Assembly (NCBI GenBank): GCA_023460315.1
Contig: JAEWQO010000096.1
Location: 24,086-88,085 of the forward strand
DNA from: Actinomycetes bacterium
Lineage (GTDB): Bacteria; Actinomycetota; Coriobacteriia; Coriobacteriales; Eggerthellaceae
Length of the DNA: 64,000 bases
Direction of reading: 5' to 3'
Below are positions 18,122 through 26,223 of this stretch, piece after piece; position 1 is the stretch's first letter, and each line of letters starts with the position of its first letter. A model generated the notes under the pieces. That model saw nothing but the letters and a program-made list of their open reading frames with translations. It was not told where the DNA came from and made no database searches. The translations under genes and the position numbers were made by a program.

Positions 18122-18153
18122 CATTTTTGCCCAATTTTGCCCCATTTTTGCCA
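18099..18153 (-). promoter_or_regulatory. MraZ box array (operator of the dcw cluster)
   Basis: Read on the minus strand, pentamers of the TGGGN kind occur about every ten bases. They are TGGCA (18149-18153), TGGGG (18140-18144), TGGGC (18129-18133), a weak TGTTG (18119-18123), TGGGG (18109-18113) and TGGGA (18099-18103). MraZ is known to bind direct TGGG repeats spaced by one helical turn upstream of mraZ. The array lies on the -35 region and spacer of the promoter. Confidence 0.75.
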
Positions 18154-18905
18154 TGCTGAAACCACCCGTTCAACCTCTGGTAACTCTGCGTCCTCTGAGC
18201 GGTCGCATCCCTGGTACCACATGATGATTTTCGTCCCCAAGTGCGTACAAGATATAGACCGCGAAAACGGCGTGGGGCGAAGTGGGGACACTTATGCGGA
18301 ATATGTGACCATTCCCCCTCTGCCCCATCGGGCGCCGCCGCCAGATTGCGGTCAGGCCGCGCAAGCGGGACGGGACGGGACGGGACGGGACGGGACGGGA
18401 CGGACAAACGACGGCGATCATGAGCCCGAGGATCACGGAGGAATCTGGTTTGGTTTGGATCGACCCGATCGGTTGCGATCGAGAGATAGGGGCAGCTTTT
18501 CGGCAGCCAACCTGTGGCACCAGAGGAAAAGACCAGGTCACAAATTATGCGACGAACTTTCCTCCCGAGAAAATTGCCCATAAAGGGCGATCTCTACCAA
18601 TCCGGCGGGAAAGCGATGTCGCAGGACAGGAAGGTGACCCAGCGGGCAGAAAGGCCATACCGTAGAGTTGTGCCCCAGAGTTGTGCCACAGGGCGGAGCC
18701 TCGCCCCATCTTCGGAAGAAGTCGAACACAAGCCAGGCACAGTCCGATAGGCGCTGGCCAAAGCAGGGCCATCCACAGGACCCCTTTTGGGCATGCGAGA
18801 AACTCGCAGACAAGCCGACATCAATCACGCTCTTCGTCTTCACCCGAGACTCATGGGCGAGCGCCAGCGCTCACTTGGACACGAGCGGGGTCTCGTGCGT
18901 TCCTT
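18154..18905. other. Gene-free interval between xerD and mraZ
   Basis: About 750 bases with no convincing gene. Short reading frames exist on both strands but lack family features and good ribosome-binding sites. The interval contains the GGGAC tandem repeat listed separately, and two small inverted repeats around 18858-18893 without a T-run. I see no clear terminator for xerD, so some read-through toward mraZ is possible. Confidence 0.6.
18367..18401 (+). repeat. Tandem GGGAC pentamer array
   Basis: Seven uninterrupted copies of GGGAC lie in the non-coding stretch between xerD and mraZ. Runs of three G separated by two bases fulfil the usual G-quadruplex rule on the plus strand. Copy number of such a perfect short repeat can change by slippage. 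Function is unknown. Confidence 0.85.
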
Positions 18906-19928
18906 CTATGCGCGCGGGTGCGCGCTGAGATATTCCTCGCGAATATGGGAGCGGTCGACATGGGTGTAGACCTGCGTGGTGGAAATGTCGGAATGCCCCA
19001 GTATCTCTTGGATCACGCGAAGGTCGGCGCCGCCCTCAAGCATATGCGTGGCAAACGAATGGCGGAGCGTGTGGGGATGAAGGTTGCCAATGCCGATGGT
19101 CAGCCCCGCCTCGGCAACAAGGGCATGGATGCTCTGGCGCGTGAGCCGTCCGCCGCGGGCGTTGAGAAACACGGCAGACGTCCTCTTGGCATACGGCCTC
19201 AGCAATTCGGACCGTGTGCCTTCAAGATAATCGCCAAGAGCATGAAGGGCTGTGCCCGAAATGGGAGCGATGCGCTCTTTTCCCCCTTTGCCCACGATGC
19301 GCAGATACCCTTCATCAAGCAGGCAATCTCCCAGGTCGAGGCCGGAGCACTCGCTGACGCGCAATCCGCATCCATACAGCACCTCCAATATCGCATGGTC
19401 GCGCAGCGCGCGAGGCTGACGATCTTCTGGCTCGGCCAGCAGGGCATCCATCTGAGCGATGGACAACACATCGGGCAGCCGTTCGGGAGGTTTGGGAAGC
19501 TGCACGGTATCGGCGGGATTGTGCCGCGCCTGGCCTTCGCGCACGAGAAACCGATGGAAGCTCTTGATCGCGGAAACATGTCGGTCGATGCTCGATGTTG
19601 CATAGCCACGTTCAACCAGGTCAGCCTCGTAGCCAATGATCACCGCACGATCGATGTCAGCCACGTCTGCCCTCTTCTGCCTCTCAAGAAACGAAAGATA
19701 GTCCTTGAGGTCCGCCGCATAGGCCGAAATCGTCAAGGGAGAGCTTCCCCGCTCGATGCGCAAAAAGGACAGATAGTCAGCAACGAGGGAGACGATGTCT
19801 CCCGAAGGACGGGCCGCATCGTCTCCAAGATCGGACTGCCCGCAAAGAAACGCGTCCCCTCTCGCGGAAGACGGTCTCCCCTTGCCCGCAGCATCGGCAC
19901 GGGAAGACCGTTGGGCATCATCCGGCAT
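18906..19928 (-). CDS. xerD: Tyrosine recombinase XerD-like (site-specific, dimer resolution)
   Basis: XerC/XerD recombinases resolve chromosome dimers at dif. The product (about 340 residues) has the N-terminal SAM-like core-binding domain (VADYLSFLRIERG...) and the catalytic domain. The catalytic residues are visible: Arg in YGCGLRVSE, His-x-x-Arg in HTLRHSFATHML, His in LGHSDIS and the Tyr nucleophile in QVYTHVD. A disordered N-terminal extension of about 45 residues precedes the core. The start at 19928 is an ATG shortly after the pyrG stop; an upstream TTG is possible. XerD is chosen over an integrase because it lies next to pyrG in a housekeeping setting, with no att sites or phage genes nearby. 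Confidence 0.85.
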   Translation of the reverse strand: MPDDAQRSSRADAAGKGRPSSARGDAFLCGQSDLGDDAARPSGDIVSLVADYLSFLRIERGSSPLTISAYAADLKDYLSFLERQKRADVADIDRAVIIGYEADLVERGYATSSIDRHVSAIKSFHRFLVREGQARHNPADTVQLPKPPERLPDVLSIAQMDALLAEPEDRQPRALRDHAILEVLYGCGLRVSECSGLDLGDCLLDEGYLRIVGKGGKERIAPISGTALHALGDYLEGTRSELLRPYAKRTSAVFLNARGGRLTRQSIHALVAEAGLTIGIGNLHPHTLRHSFATHMLEGGADLRVIQEILGHSDISTTQVYTHVDRSHIREEYLSAHPRA

Positions 19929-19943
19929 GGGCAACGCGCCGGA

Positions 19944-21545
19944 TCAGCCCTGGAGCGCGATGGCAGCACCCACAAAATCACGGAACAACGGGTGCGGCCG
20001 CGTCGGGCGGCTCTTGAACTCGGGGTGTCCCTGGCTTGCCACGAACCACGGATGGTCCGCCAACTCCACCATCTCGACCAACCTGCCATTCGGGGAGATG
20101 CCCGAAACAACCAGGCCAGCCTCCTGAAGCCTGTCGCGATAGGCGTTGTTCACCTCGTAGCGATGGCGGTGACGCTCATAGATGACTTCCTCGCCGTAGG
20201 CCGCATAGGCTTTTGTGTCAGGAGAAACCTTGCAGGGATACGCGCCCAGACGCATGGTGCCCCCCTTGTCCTCAACATCCTCCTGCTCGGGCATGAGATC
20301 GATGACGGGGAACTCGGCATCCTCTTCGAACTCGGCGGATGTCGCTCCCGGCATGTTGGCCACGTGACGGGCAAATTCGCAGACAGCCGCCTGCAGGCCC
20401 AAGCATATCCCCAGGAAAGGCACGTTATTCTCACGCGCGTAGCGAGCTGCCGCAATCTTGCCTTCAAAGGCGCGCTGCCCGAACCCGCCGGGTATCAAGA
20501 TGCCGTCCATGTCCTTCAGCATCTCGGACGCGTTGCCATCGTTCAGCTCCTCACCGTCAACCAGGTTCACGTTCACGTGGCAACCGTGATGCACGCCCGC
20601 ATGGCACAGCGCCTCGATGACCGACAAATAGGCGTCGGGCAGGCTCACGTATTTGCCCACGATGGCGATGTCTGCCTGCCGGTCGCAGTTGTCCGCCGCG
20701 GCCAAGAAGGAACGCATGGGTGAAAGATCGATGTCGCGGGATTCCAGATTGAGACGATCAAGCACCTTCACGTCGAATCCTTGGTCATACAAACCGATGG
20801 GAACCTCGTAGATGGAGGAGGCGTCGGTGCACGCCAACACTTCCTCGGGACGCACGTCGCAAAACAGCGCAATCTTCTCGCGCACCTTGTCCGATATCTC
20901 GTGGTCGCTGCGGCAGACGATGAAATCGGGCTGCACGCCGATGGAGCGCAGCTCCTTCACCGAATGCTGCGTGGGCTTGGTCTTTACCTCGTGAGCTGCG
21001 GCAATGTAGGGAACGAGGGTCACGTGCACGAACAGCACGTCGCCCAAGGGCTTTTCTTTCTTGAACTGGCGCGCCGCCTCGATGAAAGGGAGGGACTCGA
21101 TGTCGCCGATGGTGCCGCCGATCTCCGAAATGACGATGTCGGCGTTCGACTGTTCGGCAATGCGACGCAGACGCGCTTTGATGGCCTCAGTCACATGGGG
21201 AATGACCTGAACGGTGCCGCCGAGGAAATCCCCCCGGCGCTCGCGCGCAATCAATCCCTGATAGATGGATCCTTGGGTGAAATTCGATTCGCGAGAGAGG
21301 TTCTCGTCGATGAACCGCTCGTAATGCCCCAAGTCGAGATCGCCCTCATGGCCGTCGTCGGTCACGAACACCTCGCCGTGTTGGAAGGGCGACATCGTAC
21401 CCGGATCAACGTTGAGGTAGGGGTCCATCTTCTGCATGGTCACCTTATATCCGCGCGCCTTGAGCAGATGCCCGAGCGACGCTGCGGTGATGCCCTTGCC
21501 GAGCGACGAGACAACGCCTCCGGTCACGAAAATATGCTTGGCCAT
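19944..21545 (-). CDS. pyrG: CTP synthase PyrG
   Basis: PyrG makes CTP from UTP with ATP and glutamine. The 533 residues consist of the N-terminal synthetase domain, opening with KHIFVTGGVVSSLGKG and containing the MDPYLNVDPGTMSPFQHGEVF stretch in two parts, and a C-terminal class I glutamine amidotransferase domain. The latter has the nucleophile Cys in LGICLGLQ and the His-Glu pair in HPEFKSRP. The start at 21545 has GGAG four bases upstream; the frame extends further but the extra residues are not family-like. xerD follows within about 15 bases and is probably cotranscribed. Confidence 0.97.
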   Translation of the reverse strand: MAKHIFVTGGVVSSLGKGITAASLGHLLKARGYKVTMQKMDPYLNVDPGTMSPFQHGEVFVTDDGHEGDLDLGHYERFIDENLSRESNFTQGSIYQGLIARERRGDFLGGTVQVIPHVTEAIKARLRRIAEQSNADIVISEIGGTIGDIESLPFIEAARQFKKEKPLGDVLFVHVTLVPYIAAAHEVKTKPTQHSVKELRSIGVQPDFIVCRSDHEISDKVREKIALFCDVRPEEVLACTDASSIYEVPIGLYDQGFDVKVLDRLNLESRDIDLSPMRSFLAAADNCDRQADIAIVGKYVSLPDAYLSVIEALCHAGVHHGCHVNVNLVDGEELNDGNASEMLKDMDGILIPGGFGQRAFEGKIAAARYARENNVPFLGICLGLQAAVCEFARHVANMPGATSAEFEEDAEFPVIDLMPEQEDVEDKGGTMRLGAYPCKVSPDTKAYAAYGEEVIYERHRHRYEVNNAYRDRLQEAGLVVSGISPNGRLVEMVELADHPWFVASQGHPEFKSRPTRPHPLFRDFVGAAIALQG

Positions 21546-21969
21546 GGTTCTCCTTCTCATGTGTGTCATATGCTGCGGAGACGAGTCTTTCCTCGACAAT
21601 AAAAAACGCCCGGACAAGCTTCGAAACCGCTCTCCAAACGTTTTTCTATTCTACTAGAAAAACAGCCTTTCTTGCCCGTCGTCTGAGAATTTCACATCTC
21701 AGAAACGACGACGTTTCCCCCACGTTTTCCTTTCGTGTACAGCAAGTTGACCGCACCCAGAATCCAGGCACGCAGCGCAGCGGGCACGAAGAGGGGGAAC
21801 GTTCACAAGCGGCCTTCCCACCTGTCCCCAAGAGCTGCATATGGCATTCCCGGGTACGTTTTCTCACGCGCGGGAACCGATGATACACTGATCGCGTACC
21901 ACCCGGCACAAACAAGGTGGCGCAAGCGGATGAAGCGGCAACGGCTGCGACAGCTTGGAAGGAAACGCC
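21546..21969. other. Divergent control region between pyrG and the LuxR-type gene
   Basis: This 424-base stretch has no gene. It holds two inverted repeats. The first has TTTTTCTA and TAGAAAAA arms at 21641-21648 and 21655-21662, and contains a TAGAAT -10-like hexamer on the minus strand. The second has TCTGAGA and TCTCAGA arms at 21682-21688 and 21697-21703, with complementary CGTCG/CGACG flanks outside. Both lie upstream of pyrG and could be part of its leader. I could not fit the CTP-sensing G-run attenuator known from Bacillus. Confidence 0.5.
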
Positions 21970-22194
21970 ATGATATTGGTAATGGGCACCGACAACGCGC
22001 TCACGTTGCGCGAGCAGCAGATTCTTTACCACATCGCCCGAGGGCTGTCCAACCGCGAGATATCTGCCAAGCTGTCTTTGTCCGAGCAGACCGTGAAGGT
22101 CCATCTGGCGAACATGCTGGCAAAGACCGAACGCACGAATCGCGCCGCCCTTGTGTCATATGGCTTTGAGCAAGGAATTCTACGCAGTCGATAG
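21970..22194 (+). CDS. Small stand-alone LuxR-type helix-turn-helix protein
   Basis: This 74-residue protein consists almost only of a GerE/LuxR-type DNA-binding domain. The pattern TLREQQILYHIARGLSNREI followed by AKLSLSEQTVKVHLANML is the classic four-helix LuxR helix-turn-helix. There is no receiver or ligand-binding domain, so it resembles GerE-like single-domain regulators. The ATG at 21970 has GGAAGGA six bases upstream; the TTG five codons earlier overlaps that site. It is divergent from pyrG and lies about 330 bases upstream of the heme operon on the same strand. It may regulate the operon, but nothing in the sequence proves this. Confidence 0.8.
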   Translation: MILVMGTDNALTLREQQILYHIARGLSNREISAKLSLSEQTVKVHLANMLAKTERTNRAALVSYGFEQGILRSR

Positions 22195-22421
22195 GAAGGG
22201 ACATCCCTTCGCCGTCCACCAGCCGCCACGGCCCGCCGAAAGGGGCGGAACAGATCCCGGCGCGAGCGACACGCCCCCTTCCGGATTTCCGAACTCCTTG
22301 AGCTTGCCGGAATCCATTCCCCGGACAGCCAGCCCCCCTCCGAGGCACGAGTTCCCCAACCGCCCGCTCGAACCTTCAGTGCACCTGCGGAAACGCAAAG
22401 AATAACCCAAAAGAGCTATAC

Positions 22422-22441
22422 CCGGAGGCGCGCGCCTCCGG
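22422..22441. repeat. Perfect 20-bp palindrome upstream of the heme operon
   Basis: Two 10-base arms, CCGGAGGCGC and GCGCCTCCGG, abut with no spacer about 80 bases before the first operon gene. It may be an operator, or a hairpin that ends the luxR-type transcript, but no T-run follows. The rest of the interval 22195-22520 holds no gene; a short CACAC/GTGTG hairpin lies near 22471-22488. Confidence 0.7.
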
Positions 22442-22520
22442 TAGCCTACTTCACAGACGAGGGCCATCACACACGAGTGGGAGTGTGCAGCGGCCTGACA
22501 AGACGAGAATTCGAGGTGTC

Positions 22521-23366
22521 ATGCCCCTAGTGTTTCTGACCATAGCCAGCGGTGTCCTCTACCTCTGCTCAGCGGCCGTTTGCGCCTATCAGCTGAAGCA
22601 CAAGACCGGACGATTTTCGGCCGGCGCGAAGGCAAGTTTCTTTGCCGCGCTGCTCATCCAGTCAATCACCATCGGCATCGCCTCGGCCTCGACGCAAGGA
22701 ACGTTGCTGCAGGGTCCCAACGTCCTCATGCTGGCCTCGTGGACCTTGGCCGTGGCGTTCACGTTCTTCGAGATCATCGTCAACAAGCCCTATGGCTACG
22801 GAGCGTTCGTCGTGCCCGTCGTCGCGCTCATGATGATAGTGGCAGAGCTGATGAACGCGTTCGCGGACGGCGCGGTGCTTTACAACCGCGTGTTCCAAGA
22901 CTGGCCTCTTTTGGTCGTCCACATCACCTGCTTCTTCATTGCCATCGCCTGTTTCGTCATCAGCGCGGTGGCCTCGGGCATGCTGGTATACCAGAACCAT
23001 CTGGCCAAGAAGAAGAGCACAAAATTCCTGACCGTCCGCATGCCCGCGCTGAGCGCGCTCAAGAAGATCGCCACACGGACGGTATGCGTGGGCCTGCCGT
23101 TCTTCACGGCAGGCATGTTGTTGGGATTCACGCGCTACCTGGTGCTCTGGGGCACCATGGTGGGGGTGGGATGCGAGGGCAGCCTGTGGTACTTGGGACC
23201 CCGCATCACCTTGTCCATCGCCGTGTTTGCGGCATACTGCCTGTACCTGGCATACACCTACCTGATGCCGGGAAAGCTGTCGTCGCGCACGATGTCCTGG
23301 CTGTCCATCGCCGCGGCCATCGCGTCCATCGGACTGGCCGCCCTCTCGTCGACGGCCGTGATGTAG
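22521..23366 (+). CDS. hemX: CcsA/HemX-like cytochrome c assembly membrane protein
   Basis: This 281-residue polytopic protein has about eight membrane segments from the first residues (VFLTIASGVLYLCSAAVCAY) to the C-terminus. It resembles the CcsA/CcmC/HemX group, which handles heme in cytochrome c maturation or modulates glutamyl-tRNA reductase amounts. The family region is the LVLWGTMVGVGCEGSLWYLGPR stretch near residue 205, in the place of the WWD-like motif, with a single tryptophan-rich element only. The start at 22521 has GAGG four bases upstream. It ends directly against the next ATG. First place in a hemA operon matches HemX of Bacillus. The exact biochemical role is uncertain. Confidence 0.75.
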   Translation: MPLVFLTIASGVLYLCSAAVCAYQLKHKTGRFSAGAKASFFAALLIQSITIGIASASTQGTLLQGPNVLMLASWTLAVAFTFFEIIVNKPYGYGAFVVPVVALMMIVAELMNAFADGAVLYNRVFQDWPLLVVHITCFFIAIACFVISAVASGMLVYQNHLAKKKSTKFLTVRMPALSALKKIATRTVCVGLPFFTAGMLLGFTRYLVLWGTMVGVGCEGSLWYLGPRITLSIAVFAAYCLYLAYTYLMPGKLSSRTMSWLSIAAAIASIGLAALSSTAVM

Positions 23367-24035
23367 ATGTCCTCCTACGCGAAACGCCGCTATCCCGCTT
23401 TCATCAGCCTGGACAATCAGCCGGTCGTCGTCATTGGAGCAGGAGCCGTGGCCGAACGCAAGGTTGATTCCCTGCTCTCCTATGGTGCCCGCGTGACGGT
23501 CGTTGCACCTCAGGCAACCCGTCACGTGACGCAGCTGGCTTCAGACGGAAAGGTCTCCTGGTTGGCGCGCGCCTACCGGCCGGGAGACCTCGAGGGTGCC
23601 CGTCTGGCCGTGTGCGCATGCGGCGTGCCTCGTGTCGACGCTCGGGTTCATGCCGAGGCGCACGACTGCAACTGCCTGGTCAACGTCGTCGACGTTCCCG
23701 ATCTGTGCGACTTCATCGTGCCCGCCGTGGTGGACCGGGGACCCTTGCAGATAGCCATATCGACATCAGGAGCAGCCCCCACCGTGGCCCAGCGCATCAA
23801 GCGCGAGATAGCGGACACCTACGGCAGCTACTGGGAGCGTTACCTGCTCTTGCTCGGAGAGGTGCGCGGCCTGGTCATGGCGCGCGTGCCCGGAGGAGAG
23901 GATGCCCGGCGGCCGCTGTTCGAAGCCTGCGCGGCAAGCGACTTGGAAGCGCGTGTCGCGGCAGGCGAAGACCTCACCGCCGAAGCCGTCTACGAGCGCT
24001 ACCTTGCCCCGCTTATCGGGGAGGAGCGGGCATGA
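23367..24035 (+). CDS. Precorrin-2 dehydrogenase / sirohydrochlorin ferrochelatase (Met8/SirC-like)
   Basis: This enzyme oxidises precorrin-2 to sirohydrochlorin with NAD and may also insert iron to give siroheme. The 222 residues show the Rossmann fold VVVIGAGAVAERKV at about residues 20-33. LVNVVDVPDLCDFIVPAVVD follows, in which Asp109 aligns with the acid needed for both activities in CysG and Met8. The STSGAAPTVAQRIKREI segment comes next. A separate methyltransferase domain (CobA) is supplied four genes later, so this is the split form of CysG. The ATG directly abuts the preceding stop, and its stop overlaps the hemA start by 4 bases. Confidence 0.88.
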   Translation: MSSYAKRRYPAFISLDNQPVVVIGAGAVAERKVDSLLSYGARVTVVAPQATRHVTQLASDGKVSWLARAYRPGDLEGARLAVCACGVPRVDARVHAEAHDCNCLVNVVDVPDLCDFIVPAVVDRGPLQIAISTSGAAPTVAQRIKREIADTYGSYWERYLLLLGEVRGLVMARVPGGEDARRPLFEACAASDLEARVAAGEDLTAEAVYERYLAPLIGEERA

Positions 24036-25306
24036 GCATCGCGTTTGTGGGGCTCAACCATAAGACGGCGTCAGTCACCATGCGAGAGCGGGTGGGCTTC
24101 TCTGACACGTGTCTGCCCGATGCCTTGGCCACCCTCCTTGCATGCGCCGACATCGAGGAAGCCGTCATTCTGTCGACCTGCAACCGCACCGAGATCTATG
24201 CCTCGATTCGCGACCATGCAAGCGGCTTTGATCTGCTGACGGATTTCATCAGCAGCTACAAAAACGTGAGCGCGCACGAGCTGATTCCCCACCTGTATGC
24301 AGGCGACGGTCTCGATGCGGCAACCCACCTGTTCAACGTCGTGTGCTCCCTTGATTCACTCGTGTTGGGCGAACAACAGATACTCGGGCAGGTGAGGAAG
24401 GCATTTGCCACCGCTTCGGAAAACGGCGCCACCGGCAAGGTGCTCAACCGCCTGTTTCACCAAGCCCTTGGCGTCGGCAAGGGCGTGCGCTCGGAAACCG
24501 ACATCAGCAAGAGCCACGTGTCCGTGTCCACCGTGGCCGTCGACCTGGCCAAGCGGGTATTCGAAGATTTGGACCGCCGCACGGTGCTCGTGCTGGGTGC
24601 CGGCGAGATGGGAACGCTCGCAGCACGGTATCTGACCGAGCAGAACGTGGGTTCGGTCATCGTGACCAATCGCACCTACGATCGTGCGCTTGCCGTGGCA
24701 AGCGAGCTGGGTGGACGGGCCTCACGATTTGATGACCTGGTAGAATGCTTGGGACTGGCCGATATCGTGATCTCGTCCACCTCGGCGTCCCACTATCTCA
24801 TAACGCCTCAGATACTCAAGCGTGCGCCGCGGCGAAAGGGCCGCTCCCTGCTGCTGATAGACATCGCCATGCCCCGCGACATCGATCCCGCCTGCGAACG
24901 CCTCGACGATGTGTTCCTGTATGGAATGGACGACCTGGAAGCAATCGTGCGAGAAAACCAGGTCGGACGAGAGCTGGCGGCGCGGCAAGCTGCCAGCATG
25001 GTGGGCGACGAAGTGCGCGAGTTCGCCGATTGGCTGGAGATATGCGACGCCGCCCCCACCATACAGGCGCTGCGCGAGCGGGCTGAATCAATCAGGGACG
25101 CCGAGGTGGCGCGACTGATGAAGCATGCAAAGGACCTTGACGAGAAGGATCGGCAAAGCGTTGAGGCCATGGCGAATGCCCTGGTGAACAAGTTGCTCCA
25201 TGCGCCCATCAAGACGCTGCGTGAGCGGGCGGGAACAGCGGACGGGGTTCGCTACGCACGTGCCGTGCGAGACCTGTTCAACCTCGATGAATCGGAGAAA
25301 CGATGA
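24032..25306 (+). CDS. hemA: Glutamyl-tRNA reductase HemA
   Basis: HemA reduces glutamyl-tRNA(Glu) to glutamate-1-semialdehyde with NADPH, the first committed step of the C5 pathway. The 424 residues begin MSIAFVGLNHKTASV and hold the catalytic Cys in LSTCNRTEIYA near residue 50. The region SLDSLVLGEQQILGQV follows, then the NADPH domain VLVLGAGEMGTLAARYL, and the dimerisation helix domain ending RDLFNLDE. The start is set by the ATGA overlap with the preceding gene; the longer open frame upstream is a shadow. It overlaps hemC by 4 bases. Its substrate tRNA may be the tRNA-Glu encoded at the end of this same operon. Confidence 0.97.
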   Translation: MSIAFVGLNHKTASVTMRERVGFSDTCLPDALATLLACADIEEAVILSTCNRTEIYASIRDHASGFDLLTDFISSYKNVSAHELIPHLYAGDGLDAATHLFNVVCSLDSLVLGEQQILGQVRKAFATASENGATGKVLNRLFHQALGVGKGVRSETDISKSHVSVSTVAVDLAKRVFEDLDRRTVLVLGAGEMGTLAARYLTEQNVGSVIVTNRTYDRALAVASELGGRASRFDDLVECLGLADIVISSTSASHYLITPQILKRAPRRKGRSLLLIDIAMPRDIDPACERLDDVFLYGMDDLEAIVRENQVGRELAARQAASMVGDEVREFADWLEICDAAPTIQALRERAESIRDAEVARLMKHAKDLDEKDRQSVEAMANALVNKLLHAPIKTLRERAGTADGVRYARAVRDLFNLDESEKR

Positions 25307-26223
25307 AAGCCAAGCTGACCGTCGGAACGCGCGGGAGCAAGCTTGCCCTCTGGCAGGCGCATCAGGTGATTGACCTGTTGAGGGCCAGCCACCCCGAACG
25401 GGAATTCGACCTCAGGGTCATCCGCACAAGCGGCGACAGAAACCTTGAGGTCGCCCTATCGCAAGTAGGCGGGAAAGGTCTGTTCACCAAAGAACTTGAG
25501 CGCGCCTTGCTCGCGGGAGAGGTGGATTTGTGCGTGCACTCCATGAAGGATGTGCCCACCGTCTTGCCCGAAGGATTGGCAATAACCGCCATGCTGCCGC
25601 GCGCTGACGTGCGCGATGCCCTGATTGGATTCGGGGGACTCACGTTTGCCGAGCTGCCCGCCGGATCGCGCGTGGCCACCGGATCAGTGCGACGGACGGC
25701 TCAGCTGAACGCGCTGCGACCCGACCTTGTCTTCTGCGACATTCGCGGCAACGTGGAGACGCGCATTGGAAAAGTGAGGGACGGCATGTTTGATGCCACG
25801 GTCCTGGCGGTTGCCGGAGTGGAGCGCATGTCCTTGGGTTCCTGCATCGCCGAGCGCTTCCCCACCGACGTCATGGTGCCCGCCGTGGGACAGGGAGCCA
25901 TCGGCATCGAGACGCGCGAGGATGACGAGGACACCCTTGCGACAATCGCCGCCATCTCCTGCGCCGACACCATGAGGGACGTAGGCGCGGAACGGATCGT
26001 CATGCGCGCTCTGGAGGGAGGCTGCCAAGTGCCCCTTGGCGCCTATGCGCGTGAAGAGGCGGGCACTTACTCCTTCGATGCGTTCGTGAGCTCGCTCGAC
26101 GGCTCACAAGTCGCACAGGTGAGTCTGGCTGGACGCGCCGACGATGCACATGAACTGGCCTTACAGGCCGTGGATGAGCTCCTGTCACAAGGGGCGCTCG
26201 CTCTATTGGAGGCCATGCGATGA
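25303..26223 (+). CDS. hemC: Porphobilinogen deaminase (hydroxymethylbilane synthase) HemC
   Basis: HemC joins four porphobilinogen units into hydroxymethylbilane using a covalent dipyrromethane cofactor. The 306-residue product shows VGTRGSKLALWQAHQV, VHSMKDVPTVLPEGL, ATGSVRRTAQL and LEGGCQVPLGAYA. The cysteine in this last segment, near residue 242, carries the cofactor. Both junctions (with hemA and with the cobA-hemD fusion) are 4-base ATGA overlaps, so translation is tightly coupled. Length and motifs are normal. Confidence 0.97.
   Translation: MKAKLTVGTRGSKLALWQAHQVIDLLRASHPEREFDLRVIRTSGDRNLEVALSQVGGKGLFTKELERALLAGEVDLCVHSMKDVPTVLPEGLAITAMLPRADVRDALIGFGGLTFAELPAGSRVATGSVRRTAQLNALRPDLVFCDIRGNVETRIGKVRDGMFDATVLAVAGVERMSLGSCIAERFPTDVMVPAVGQGAIGIETREDDEDTLATIAAISCADTMRDVGAERIVMRALEGGCQVPLGAYAREEAGTYSFDAFVSSLDGSQVAQVSLAGRADDAHELALQAVDELLSQGALALLEAMR

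Noticed and set aside
18906..19928. Phage or element integrase
   Set aside because: The recombinase has XerD-like size and neighbours (pyrG), with no attachment site repeats or mobile genes beside it.
18681..20723. 680-codon plus-strand open frame across xerD and pyrG
   Set aside because: Antisense shadow of two clearly recognised genes; no domain or ribosome-binding site.
21546..21720. CTP-sensing G-run attenuator of pyrG
   Set aside because: The leader lacks an initial GGGC tract with a matching terminator arm and T-run.
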